Origin: Fusobacteria bacterium ZRK30 | Lineage (GTDB): Bacteria > Fusobacteriota > Fusobacteriia > Fusobacteriales > Fusobacteriaceae | Length of the DNA: 50,305 bases | Assembly (NCBI GenBank): GCA_024628785.1 | Contig: CP102407.1 | Location: forward strand, 1-50,305 | Reading direction: 5' to 3' | Part shown: one piece after another, positions 14,865 through 23,448 of the stretch | How the letters are laid out: each line of letters starts with the position of its first letter | How positions within the stretch are numbered: position 1 is the stretch's first letter | Position numbers and translations under genes: made by a program | The notes under the pieces: model-generated | Seen by the model: the letters and a program-made list of their open reading frames with translations, nothing else | Told to the model about the DNA's origin: nothing | Database searches by the model: none

Positions 14865-16346
14865 ATGAATAGAAATGAAATGGTTGTACACCATAATTAT
14901 TTAAATGAAAGTAAATTTACAGATTTTACAGAATTAGAATTAAATTTATTTATTACTATTTTATATAAAATGAGACATGAAAAAGAAAATGAAGTAACTT
15001 TTAGAAGTGAAGACATAAAAAATATGACAAATGCAAAAGACAGGAGTTATAAAGAGTTTGAAAGGATTTTACATTCTTTGCAGGACAGGACATTTTATTT
15101 AAAAACAATTGATGGTTATGAAAGAATCAAACCTTTTCCAACTTTAATTTTTAATAATGAAAAGAAAAAAATAACGGTAGAGGTTAATAAGCGAATGGTC
15201 CCCGTATTTAGGCAATTAAAGGAACAGTTTACTCAATATTCATTGAAAGAATTTGTGTCGTTAGACAATAAATATGGAAAAAGATTATATCAATTATTGA
15301 AGCAATATGAATCTATAGGAAAAAGAAATTTTAAATTAGATAATTTTCGAGAACTATTAGATTGTACAAATAAAAGTTATGATAAGATGTCAAATTTGGA
15401 TAAAAAAGTATTGATGAAGGCTAGAGATGATATAAATGAAAAAACTTCTTTAAGCGTTGATTATGTAAAATTAAAAAAGGGCAGAAAGGTAGAAAGCGTT
15501 GAATTTACTATAAAAAAAAGTGATAAGACTACACTATCTGACAATAAGGATACTCCATCTGACAAATTAGTTAATTTAAAATTAGATATAGGAAGAATCA
15601 GTAAAATCAAGGTTTCAGAAGATGAAACAAGTATCGAAGCTAAAGAAATAAAGAAGGATAAGACTACATCATCTGACAATAAGGATACCCCATCTGACAA
15701 ATTAAAGAAACAGGAAGTTAAAAAGGAAAAAATAGACGAAACCAAAGGAAAAAAAGGAATTAAAAGGAAGGTAACAAAAAAAGATAAGACTACCCCATCT
15801 GACAATAAGGATACTCTATCTGACAAATTAGAGAAAGCAATAATAAAATCTAAAAGGAACATATATGTCTCTAAAGCTTGGAATAAAAGGGTAGATAATA
15901 AGATCAGTAAAATTATAAATGAAAATGGTGAGGAATATGCACTGGATATTTTGAACCGGCTATATGTCAGTGTAAAACAGGATATAAAAACTACCTTGGT
16001 TCAATATATAAATGGGATTATGAAAAATATTAAAATAGAGGTCAAAGAAAAAGCTCTTTCTAATTTTAATAAAGTAAAGGAAGAAAAGATCAGAAATGAA
16101 AAAGAAATTAAAGGTGACAAGTCGTTACCTGGAGAAAATAAAGATGAACAAGGGGAGAATGAAAGTGAAATAACCCTAGAAGAATTTGAAGAATTAGATG
16201 AAAAAACCAGGAATGAACTAGAAAAAGAAGCTATAAAACTAACTATGAAAAAAGTAGAAATTTCTGAGAAATTTCTTTCAGATCTAAAGAAGAGATCGAT
16301 GAAGATATACTTTAATACAATAAAAGCAAATATAAATAAAAAATAA
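14865..16346 (+). CDS. Rep_3/RepB-family plasmid replication initiator
   Basis: Residues 1-220 match the two winged-helix domains of Rep_3 initiators, with typical segments such as FTELELNLFITILY, LHSLQDRTFYL, VSLDNKYGKRLYQLLKQY and KLDNFRELL. The protein should bind the iterons at 14712-14791 and melt the origin. It is 493 residues long, about 200 more than usual. The extra C-terminal part is charged and low in complexity, with three copies of the peptide DKTTxSDNKDTxSDKL, and ends in helical sequence. Those repeats are encoded by iteron-like DNA (15522-15831). The start codon follows a GGGGG run. A terminator follows at 16357-16386. Confidence 0.92.
   Translation: MNRNEMVVHHNYLNESKFTDFTELELNLFITILYKMRHEKENEVTFRSEDIKNMTNAKDRSYKEFERILHSLQDRTFYLKTIDGYERIKPFPTLIFNNEKKKITVEVNKRMVPVFRQLKEQFTQYSLKEFVSLDNKYGKRLYQLLKQYESIGKRNFKLDNFRELLDCTNKSYDKMSNLDKKVLMKARDDINEKTSLSVDYVKLKKGRKVESVEFTIKKSDKTTLSDNKDTPSDKLVNLKLDIGRISKIKVSEDETSIEAKEIKKDKTTSSDNKDTPSDKLKKQEVKKEKIDETKGKKGIKRKVTKKDKTTPSDNKDTLSDKLEKAIIKSKRNIYVSKAWNKRVDNKISKIINENGEEYALDILNRLYVSVKQDIKTTLVQYINGIMKNIKIEVKEKALSNFNKVKEEKIRNEKEIKGDKSLPGENKDEQGENESEITLEEFEELDEKTRNELEKEAIKLTMKKVEISEKFLSDLKKRSMKIYFNTIKANINKK
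15522..15831 (+). repeat. Iteron-like repeats inside the rep coding sequence
   Basis: Three 49-base units at 15522-15570, 15657-15705 and 15783-15831. Each contains two iteron-like cores ending ATCTGAC, joined by the same AATAAGGATAC linker seen between iterons 1 and 2 of the origin. At protein level each encodes DKTTxSDNKDTxSDKL. So the gene carries up to six further candidate initiator sites. Confidence 0.85.
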
Positions 16347-16356
16347 TAAAGATAGA

Positions 16357-16386
16357 AAAAAGGCTGGAATTTGTTCCAGTCTTTTT
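16357..16386 (+). terminator. rep terminator
   Basis: AAAGGCTGGAA-TTTG-TTCCAGTCTTT with one G-T pair, followed by T residues. Confidence 0.85.
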
Positions 16387-16390
16387 GTTA

Positions 16391-16430
16391 GGTAACAATT
16401 TGTTACTTAATAAAAATGAAAAGTGGTAAC
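16391..16430. promoter_or_regulatory. Further GGTAAC/GTTAC palindrome sites
   Basis: GGTAACAATTTGTTACT at 16391-16407 matches the palindromes in the parB-like gene, and a half site GGTAAC follows at 16425-16430. They lie between rep and the thermonuclease gene. Confidence 0.5.
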
Positions 16431-16474
16431 AAGGAGATAGATATTAAGAATAAGTAGAAAAAAGGAGGTAATCT

Positions 16475-16921
16475 ATGAAAAAAATATTATTAATTTTTTT
16501 ATTGTTTGGAACTCTGGTATTTGGGGAAACATTAGTTGGGAAAGTAATAAAAGTCTATGATGGAGATACTATTACTATTATGGTAGATGGAGAGAAAGAA
16601 AAAATTAGGTTTTATGGGATTGATTCACTAGAGATAAAACAAAGTTATGGGATTGAATCCATGGATTTTATTAGAAGTAGAATTATGGATGAAGAAGTGA
16701 AAGTAGATGTAGTTAATACCGATAGGTATGGTAGAAAGATAGGGAAGATCTATTATAACAACGGTAGATCTCTTAACCTTGAAAGTGTAGAAACAGGTAA
16801 CTCATGGTAGTATGAATATTATGCCAAGAATGAGGAAGATTTGAAGTTAGCACAAGAACAGGCTAAAAGATCAAGGAAGGGTTTGTGGAGGGAGAAGAAT
16901 CCAGTGAATCCGTATAAATGA
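16475..16921 (+). pseudogene. Secreted thermonuclease (SNase family) with in-frame TAG
   Basis: A signal peptide (MKKILLIFLLFGTLVFG-E) precedes a staphylococcal-nuclease fold. The catalytic Arg in IRFYGID, Glu in SLEIKQ and Arg in TDRYGR are present, as is VYDGDTI. A TAG at 16808-16810 follows GNSW, and the same frame continues as YEYYAKNEEDLKLAQEQAKR and RKGLW to a TGA at 16919-16921. This is the normal C-terminal helix region of the family, so a single nonsense mutation has removed about 36 residues. The ribosome-binding site AAAGGAGG is intact. The truncated product is probably unstable. Confidence 0.85.
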
Positions 16922-16964
16922 AGGAAGATGCATTAGTAAGCAGGCAGCATGTAAATAGAGAGTT

Positions 16965-17003
16965 AAGGAGAGCGAGTGTTTAAAATATTCATTCTCCTTT
17001 TTT
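16965..17003 (+). terminator. Terminator after the thermonuclease gene
   Basis: AAGGAGA (16965-16971) pairs with TCTCCTT (16993-16999) followed by T residues. Confidence 0.65.
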
Positions 17004-17159
17004 ATTTAAATTTTAATTCCTTGTTTAACTTGTGCAAAAAATCAAAACATGAGGTACTACTATAGTATTTAAATAAATTTACATTAAATGATTTGAAGAG
17101 GTTAAAACCTCTGTTTTCAGTATAAAGTTATTAATTATAGTATGAGGAGGGATAATCAA

Positions 17160-17858
17160 ATGAAAATACATATAAAGAGTGGTAAATTTATAGGCTCAAA
17201 TTCGAATACATTTGGAAAGTTAAAAAAAGAGTGGTCATTCAGAAATTCCTCTGTGGATATTTTTGGAAGAAGTCCTTGGGAAAGGGAAGTGCCTTGGGAA
17301 ATAAAATTCAAAATAGATGGTAGAAATAAGTCAAAAACCTATACAGTAAATACTGTAGATGAGACAATACCGGTTATATTTGAAGGAGGTTCAGGCATCT
17401 TAGAAGATTTAAATTATAATGAAAATGAAGAAAAAGTATTCATTATCTCCCCTCAAGAAAAAATAATTTTTGAAATGATTTGCGTAAGGGTGGTAAAAAA
17501 ATTAGGGATGTTAAGTTTTGACAAGGAGTGTGCTTTGACTCAAAGTATGTTCCAGAAAGCAGTAGGGAATAAAAATAAAAAAGTAAAAAAAAATATAAAA
17601 GAATTTATGAATTTGTTTTCTCCTATTTTAAATAAAATAAATGTTGTAAAAAAAATAGATGTCCTTACTAATGATTTTTTAGTTTTTAATAATACTGATG
17701 AGGCAGAAAAATTTAAAAAATTTATATGGAAATATTTTTCAGAAGAGTTATTGTTTATATATGTCAATTTAGAAGAAAAATTTGATATGACAGAGGTTAG
17801 AGCACTTTCTGAGCAATATAACCCTGATTTAGATATTGATGAGATTATAATAATTTAA
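17160..17858 (+). CDS. Uncharacterised 232-residue protein
   Basis: I chose ATG at 17160 because GAGGAGG lies 9 bases upstream; an ATG at 17142 overlaps that site. The first 80 residues look beta-rich with a WSFRNSSVDIFGRSPWERE segment. The middle is basic (KKVKKNIKEFMNLF), and the C-terminal half alternates helices and strands and ends in an acidic stretch. No signal peptide, membrane segment or known motif is visible. It stands alone at the edge of the defence region. Confidence 0.6.
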   Translation: MKIHIKSGKFIGSNSNTFGKLKKEWSFRNSSVDIFGRSPWEREVPWEIKFKIDGRNKSKTYTVNTVDETIPVIFEGGSGILEDLNYNENEEKVFIISPQEKIIFEMICVRVVKKLGMLSFDKECALTQSMFQKAVGNKNKKVKKNIKEFMNLFSPILNKINVVKKIDVLTNDFLVFNNTDEAEKFKKFIWKYFSEELLFIYVNLEEKFDMTEVRALSEQYNPDLDIDEIIII

Positions 17859-18288
17859 TTTTATGTAAAGATCTAATCATTAGCTGAGTTATTAAAGGAA
17901 TTTTTTTAGGAAATAAATAGTTTGATAAATATCTAGGGTAGTAAAAAAGTAAAAAAAATCTAATTTTAATATAAGCACTTTTAAGAGCTTAAAACTTCCT
18001 AGGTTACCACTTTATTCTAAAAAGCATTGAACTTGCTCACAGAGGATATTAGGCAGCTTAAATTACGAATTTATATATCCTTGATTCTTAAGATTAAGCT
18101 TATATTCCTATATCACCTCATTTTAAAGTAATGCCAATTGCTTAAATATTTTTCTATGTAGGCTCTCCTTATCTACCATGTTATATATTTTTTAACTGAA
18201 GGAGAGAGTCAGTGTGGATCGACATAAAGCTTATATTAAATAATATTGTAAAGTGAAAAGATAATTAGTAAAAGCATAGGGAGGATAG
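17859..18288. other. AT-rich intergenic region
   Basis: No gene, strong hairpin or repeat is visible in these 430 bases. The last bases hold the ribosome-binding site GGGAGG of the next gene. Confidence 0.5.
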
Positions 18289-19299
18289 ATGAGTATTTAT
18301 AGTAGGTTGTTAAAGTTGTATAAAAACAATAGTGAAAAGACTCCTAAGGAAGATTTTACAACGGAAATCTTAGTTGGAATATTAGAAAAAAACTCAGAGT
18401 TTCTTGATGATTATGTTAATAACTTTTTAAAAATAAAAGGCGAAGGCTTTGAAATATCCTCACAGCGTTATTATAGCTTGGAGAAACAAAATGATTGTAG
18501 AGTAGATATAGTTATTGAAAATAAAGAAAAGATAATATTCATAGAAAAAAAAGTGGATTCATTCGAGGAGAATGGCCAACTAAAGAGGTACTCAGAGCTT
18601 TTAATGGGAATAGAAAATAAAATAGGGTACCTATTTTATTGTACGAAGTTCATGAAAGAAAAAAAAGTGAGTTATTCAAACTTTAGACAGTTTAGGTGGA
18701 AAGATATTTATGAATATTATAAAAATTCAGAATCGGAGCTTTTAATAGATTTTCTTGAATATTTAGAAGAGGAGAGAATAGTAATGAATAAAAAGTTTAA
18801 TTTTACAGATATGCTAGTAATGGAAAATATAGTAGAAATGATTGCAAAAATGGATGAAGTTTTAGATTATGCTTCTCATTTGCTTAGTAAACACTTTGAA
18901 AAATGTATTAAACATTCTGCAAGAAGTACTCAAATAGGTAAAAATCAAATGTATTCAACCTATACACGAAAGATTTTAAAAGGTAACGGTTATTCAGATG
19001 TTGAAGCAAACTTCAATTTTAATAAAGATAAATATGAAGTTCCACATCTAGAAGTAGTTCTATGGATTGAAAATAAATCAGAGTATTATTCTCAGTTTAA
19101 AGAGTATATGGAAAATCCAAACAGTGACAACTTTAAATTAATAATAGATGAAAATAAAATGCTAATCGGAACTAGCAAGCCTATTCAAGACTTTCTTTCT
19201 TCAGAAAACCAAATAGAGGATATGAAGTATTGGTTTAAAGAAAAAATAGAAGAAATGAGTAAATTTAAACATGAAACCCGAGATTTTGGTTGGAAATAA
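18289..19299 (+). CDS. PD-(D/E)XK nuclease-superfamily protein
   Basis: A 336-residue protein of the PDDEXK_4 type. The core is CRVDIVIENKEKIIFIEKK (about residues 70-90), where Asp72 and the Glu-Lys pair form the PD-(D/E)XK site, followed by QLKRYSELL. The N-terminal TTEILVGILEKNSEFLDDYV is typical of the family. The C-terminal 180 residues are helical and unassigned. Proteins of this group are common in defence islands and are thought to cut DNA. It lies just upstream of the type I restriction genes. Confidence 0.75.
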   Translation: MSIYSRLLKLYKNNSEKTPKEDFTTEILVGILEKNSEFLDDYVNNFLKIKGEGFEISSQRYYSLEKQNDCRVDIVIENKEKIIFIEKKVDSFEENGQLKRYSELLMGIENKIGYLFYCTKFMKEKKVSYSNFRQFRWKDIYEYYKNSESELLIDFLEYLEEERIVMNKKFNFTDMLVMENIVEMIAKMDEVLDYASHLLSKHFEKCIKHSARSTQIGKNQMYSTYTRKILKGNGYSDVEANFNFNKDKYEVPHLEVVLWIENKSEYYSQFKEYMENPNSDNFKLIIDENKMLIGTSKPIQDFLSSENQIEDMKYWFKEKIEEMSKFKHETRDFGWK

Positions 19300-19334
19300 A
19301 AGTTTAAGGTTTGTAATAGTGGGTTGAGCATTGG

Positions 19335-19569
19335 TTGATATTCCTCTTAGTTTTTAGGATATTCTATCATATTAAAGTTATTGCACCAGAACTCAAAAAA
19401 TTATATACTCTAGATAAAAATTTAGAGAACCCACACAGGATTAGAATTAATAGTTATAGAGTACTGTTAACTAGAGGAAGAGATGGAGTTATTGTTTACA
19501 TTCCTCATGGAAGATAGGTTTAATGAAACTTATGAGTTTTTAGTTGCAGCAGAAATGATTAAACTATAA
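19335..19569 (+). pseudogene. C-terminal relic of a DUF2075-type helicase
   Basis: The segment RINSYRVLLTRGRDGVIVYI is the conserved C-terminal helicase motif of DUF2075/Schlafen-like ATPases. Near 19505 the frame shifts, and MEDRFNETYEFLVAAEMIKL continues in the next frame to a TAA at 19567-19569. No upstream part of such a gene remains, so this is a leftover from an earlier insertion or deletion. Confidence 0.65.
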
Positions 19570-19609
19570 AAAATGTTAATAAAGGATTAATAGATATAGA
19601 AACAAAATA

Positions 19610-19648
19610 AAAGATAGATTCTATATATAATAAAATCTATCTTTTTTT
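19610..19648 (+). terminator. Strong terminator
   Basis: AAAGATAGATT pairs with AATCTATCTTT (11 bp) followed by a T run. The next 290 bases up to hsdR hold no gene. Confidence 0.85.
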
Positions 19649-19940
19649 ATCTTAAAATCCAGCTGTACACTCTTTAATTTTCGATTTTTCGATTTTTTCA
19701 ACTATTAAGTAGTATTGGGAGTCGATTTTAAAGCTTTTAACCCTTAAAACTGATATAAGAGCTCATTCAAATTCTAATCTATAAATAGTAGGAAGTGAAA
19801 AAATGTTCTCACCTTTTCCTTAGTAATTTGTATATAAAATACAACGGGAGGATAAAATACATTGAAAAGGAGATAAATAAGGGATATACTCTATGTAAAT
19901 TAAAAAATAAGAAGAAATTGAAATAAATAGGAGAAAATCT

Positions 19941-22727
19941 ATGAGACAATCTGAAGCGATGCTAGAAAATAACCTAATTAAAGAATTAATATCAATTGGG
20001 TATGAAAAAATAGATGTCAAAAATGAAGAGCAGCTGATTTCTAATTTTAAAATTCAACTAGAAAAACATAATAAAATAACTTTATCAAGAGATGAGTTTA
20101 AACAAGTTATGAACTATTTAGAAAAGGGAACTTCAGTTTATAAAAGAGCAAATCTTTTGAGAGATAGAGTTAATATAATACTAGATAATGGAGAGAAAAA
20201 ACATATTTCTTTTTTAAATCAAGAAAAATGGTGTCAAAATATATTTCAAGTAACAAACCAAGTGGAGATAGAAAAAGATAATTTAAATAGATATGATGTG
20301 ACTATATTGATTAATGGACTGCCATTGGTTCAAATAGAACTAAAAAGAAATGGTGTTGAAATAATGCAAGGCTTTAACCAAATTGTGAGATACAATAGGC
20401 AAACAATGCAAAAGACTTTATTTGGTTATGTACAGATTTTTGTAATAAGTAATGGAGTTAATACAAAATATTTTGCTAATAACAAATCGTTGGAAAAATT
20501 GGGGAAACAAGTATTTTCATGGTCAGACAAAGAAAATAAATTAATAAATAATTTGAGTGATTTTACTAATGTTTTTTTAGAAAAATGTCACCTAGCTAAG
20601 ATGATCACTAAATATATAGTGTTAAATGAGACTATGCAAGGGTTGATGGTACTTAGACCATATCAATACTATGCTGTAGAAAGAATAATAGAAAAAGTAG
20701 AAAATACAAGCAGTAATGGATATATATGGCATACGACAGGATCAGGAAAAACACTAACTTCATTTAAAGCTAGTCAGATAATTAAATCTCTTCCAAAGGT
20801 AAAAAAGGTTTTATTTGTAGTAGACAGGAATGACCTGGATAATCAAACTATGAAGGAATTTGATAGTTTTGAAAAGGGAAGTGTAGGGGGAACAGATGAT
20901 ACAAAGGAATTGGTAAAACATCTTTCTGATCCAAAACAAAAACTAATAGTAACAACTATTCAAAAGCTGAATAATGCAGTATCAAAGCCTCATAATATGA
21001 AAAAAATAGAGTATTTAAAAGATGAAAAAGTGGTATTTATCTTTGATGAATGTCATAGATCTCAGTTTGGGGAAACTCATAAGAAAATTTGTGATTTTTT
21101 TACAAACAATCAAATGTTTGGTTTTACAGGAACACCGATATTTGCAGAGAATTCAAATAAAAACAGGACTACAAAGGATCTATTTCATGAGAGACTTCAC
21201 ACTTATACTATTCAGAATGCTATAGCGGATGATAATGTCTTGGGATTTTCTATAGAATATATCGGGAAATATGAAAAGAAGGACTCGGCTACAGAGATAG
21301 ATATTCAGGTAGAGGATATAGACGAGAAAGAGATTTTGGAATCTGAGGAAAGGATAGAAAAAATAGTAGATTATATTATAGAAAATCATGACAGGAAAAC
21401 TCATACTAAAAACTATAATTCTATTTTTGCAATCACCAATACTAAAACTTTGATAAAATATTATGATACTTTTAAAAAGAAAAATCATAATTTGAAAATA
21501 GCTACTATCTTTAGTTTTGAAGCAAATGAAGATATCAGAGAAGAATCACACACACAGGATCTTCCTGTAGAATATAAGAGGGAAGCACTGGGAAGAATAG
21601 TGGAAGATTATAATGAGGAATATGGTGAAAATATTAACCTAAAGGTAAATGGTGGATATAACAATTATTTTGTAAATTTATCAAATAATGTAAAGGCAAA
21701 TAAGATCGATATACTTTTGGTAGTAAATATGTTTCTTACGGGTTTTGATAATAAAAAATTAAATACACTGTATGTAGATAAAAATCTTAAATATCATGGA
21801 TTAATACAGGCTTTTTCCAGGACTAACAGACTAGAAAGTGATGCTAAAAGTCATGGAAATATTGTATGTTTTAGAAATCTAAAAGCTAAAACAGACGAAG
21901 CTATCAGGTTATTTTCTAATGATAGTCCCACTGAAAACGTATTGATGAAAACATATGAAGAATATTTAAAATCATTTAATTTTAAGGCCAAAGAACTATT
22001 AAACCTGGTTCCAGAAGTACAAGATGTAGATGGGTTGATAGATGAAGAAGATCAAAAAACTTTTATAGAGATATTTAGAAATCTGGTAATGAGTAAGAAT
22101 AAGCTGGAAGGATTTGTAGACTTTAAATTCAGTGATTTGGGTATAGATGAAGATCTCTTTGAAAAATACAGGGGAAAATATCTGGATCTCTATGAGAAGG
22201 TAAAAAATAGAGGTAAAAAGGAGAAAGTGTCTGTATTAGATGAGATTGATTTTAAATTGGATCTATTGACCAGAGATATTGTAAATGTAAACTATATCTT
22301 GATGCTCCTAAGAAAATTAAACCCTAAAGGAAAAGAGTTTGTAAAAGACAGGGAATTTATTCTGGGGAAGATGGAGAGTATGCCAAATCTAAGAAATATA
22401 AAGGATTTGATAGAAGAGTTTATAGATAATCATTTGGATGGAATTACAACAGAAGAGGAATTTGATGAAAAGTTTGAAGAATATATTGAGGTAAAACGAA
22501 AGGAAGAATTAAATGAGATCCTGGAAAAAGAAGAACTAATGGAGGAGCCTGTAAATAAGTTTATAGATTATTTTGAATTTACCGGTAAAGATGATAAAGA
22601 TGAAATTTTAAAAAGTTCTTTTAGGGAAAAAGTGAAATTTAGAGAAAGAAGAGCTAAGACAGAGAGGGTCAAGGCCAGGGTACTTGATTTTGTGGAGAAA
22701 TTTAATAGTTTACATATAGGAATATAG
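19941..22727 (+). CDS. hsdR: Type I restriction enzyme motor and nuclease subunit HsdR
   Basis: A 928-residue R subunit. The N-terminal nuclease core is NRYDVTILINGLPLVQIELKRNG (Asp and Glu-x-Lys of PD-(D/E)XK). The SF2 translocase follows with Walker A TTGSGKT (near residue 265), DECHR (near 369), MFGFTGTP and the late motif GLIQAFSRTNR. The C-terminal 250 residues are the helical assembly domain. It pumps DNA with ATP and cuts when two complexes collide. It starts after ATAGGAG and ends at its own terminator, so it is transcribed apart from the modification genes downstream. Confidence 0.95.
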   Translation: MRQSEAMLENNLIKELISIGYEKIDVKNEEQLISNFKIQLEKHNKITLSRDEFKQVMNYLEKGTSVYKRANLLRDRVNIILDNGEKKHISFLNQEKWCQNIFQVTNQVEIEKDNLNRYDVTILINGLPLVQIELKRNGVEIMQGFNQIVRYNRQTMQKTLFGYVQIFVISNGVNTKYFANNKSLEKLGKQVFSWSDKENKLINNLSDFTNVFLEKCHLAKMITKYIVLNETMQGLMVLRPYQYYAVERIIEKVENTSSNGYIWHTTGSGKTLTSFKASQIIKSLPKVKKVLFVVDRNDLDNQTMKEFDSFEKGSVGGTDDTKELVKHLSDPKQKLIVTTIQKLNNAVSKPHNMKKIEYLKDEKVVFIFDECHRSQFGETHKKICDFFTNNQMFGFTGTPIFAENSNKNRTTKDLFHERLHTYTIQNAIADDNVLGFSIEYIGKYEKKDSATEIDIQVEDIDEKEILESEERIEKIVDYIIENHDRKTHTKNYNSIFAITNTKTLIKYYDTFKKKNHNLKIATIFSFEANEDIREESHTQDLPVEYKREALGRIVEDYNEEYGENINLKVNGGYNNYFVNLSNNVKANKIDILLVVNMFLTGFDNKKLNTLYVDKNLKYHGLIQAFSRTNRLESDAKSHGNIVCFRNLKAKTDEAIRLFSNDSPTENVLMKTYEEYLKSFNFKAKELLNLVPEVQDVDGLIDEEDQKTFIEIFRNLVMSKNKLEGFVDFKFSDLGIDEDLFEKYRGKYLDLYEKVKNRGKKEKVSVLDEIDFKLDLLTRDIVNVNYILMLLRKLNPKGKEFVKDREFILGKMESMPNLRNIKDLIEEFIDNHLDGITTEEEFDEKFEEYIEVKRKEELNEILEKEELMEEPVNKFIDYFEFTGKDDKDEILKSSFREKVKFRERRAKTERVKARVLDFVEKFNSLHIGI

Positions 22728-22736
22728 AAAATTATG

Positions 22737-22760
22737 AAAGGGAGCGAGAGCTTCCTTTTT
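22737..22760 (+). terminator. hsdR terminator
   Basis: AAAGGGAGC-GAGA-GCTTCCTTT, a 9-bp stem with one G-T pair, and a T run right after it. Confidence 0.85.
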
Positions 22761-22846
22761 GTAATTTATGGAAAATTACTTAAAAATGGATTGACTTTTC
22801 AAATGATTTTAGATATAATATTAGTAAGTAATTTATGGAAAATTAC
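22761..22846 (+). promoter_or_regulatory. Promoter flanked by two identical 19-bp palindromic operators
   Basis: GTAATTTATGGAAAATTAC occurs at 22761-22779 and again, without change, at 22828-22846. Each is a perfect 7-bp palindrome (GTAATTT/AAATTAC) around ATGGA. Between them lie TTGACT (22791-22796), 17 bases and TATAAT (22814-22819). One site is just upstream of the -35 and one just downstream of the -10, a classic repressor or loop arrangement controlling the genes from 22870 to 28036. Confidence 0.85.
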
Positions 22847-22869
22847 AAATATGAGGGGGTGATTTTGGA

Positions 22870-23439
22870 ATGAAATTAGAAGAATTGTGTGATATTAAAA
22901 TAGGAGTGCAGCTTCTGAGACATAAAATAAAAGAGAAAGAAGAAGAGAAAGAAAAATTAAAGAAAAAATCAATATCTTTGAAAAGTATAGAAAACTTTGG
23001 TCTATCTGAAGAGAAAATAGAGGAGATATATTTAAAAAAAGATGTATCCAGTGAATATTATACAAGAAAAGGAGATATACTTTTGAAACTAGCAAAGCCT
23101 AATGATGTAGTGTCTATATCAAATGAAATTGGAATAATAATACCTCATCATTTTGCTATATTAAGAATAAAAGAAAATATGGAAGTAGATCCAAAATATC
23201 TATCTTATTTACTAGGATCTAATAAAATAAAAAGGCAAATAAATAAAACTTTAGAGGGAGGAAGTGTAAGTATATTGAAAACCTCGTATCTAAAGGGGCT
23301 AGATATAGAGATTCCTAATTTAGAAACTCAAAATAAATATAGGAATTTTTGGGATTTGATAAGTAAAAAATCTAAATTGCTGAAAAAAAAGTGTGAATTG
23401 ATGGATAAATATAACAGTAAATTATTTGGGAATATATAG
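22870..23439 (+). CDS. Solitary half-size HsdS-like specificity protein
   Basis: A 189-residue protein with the layout of one type I target-recognition domain: KLEELCDIKIG at the start, YYTRKGDILLKLAKPND, HHFAILRIKENMEVDPKYLSYLL, then GGSVSILKTSYLKGLDIEIPNLETQNKY and a C-terminal coiled coil. Full HsdS proteins have two such units, as at 26822-28036. It is the first gene after the operator-flanked promoter and is followed 9 bases later by the HEPN gene. It might dimerise into an alternative specificity subunit, or target the HEPN protein. Confidence 0.75.
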   Translation: MKLEELCDIKIGVQLLRHKIKEKEEEKEKLKKKSISLKSIENFGLSEEKIEEIYLKKDVSSEYYTRKGDILLKLAKPNDVVSISNEIGIIIPHHFAILRIKENMEVDPKYLSYLLGSNKIKRQINKTLEGGSVSILKTSYLKGLDIEIPNLETQNKYRNFWDLISKKSKLLKKKCELMDKYNSKLFGNI

Positions 23440-23448
23440 GAGGAGATT

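Noticed and set aside
15461-15862. Antisense frame with LSDGVSLLSDGV repeats opposite rep
   Set aside because: The repeats are only the reverse reading of the iteron-like DNA in rep. There is no start context, and the rep frame is clearly the coding one.
16808-16810. TAG read as a recoded amino acid (read-through thermonuclease)
   Set aside because: No pyrrolysine or suppressor signal is visible, and another gene shows a TAA nonsense. A simple mutation is more likely.
19335-19517. A 60-codon frame as a stand-alone gene
   Set aside because: It matches only the C-terminal motif of a large helicase family and the homology continues in another frame, so it is a relic.
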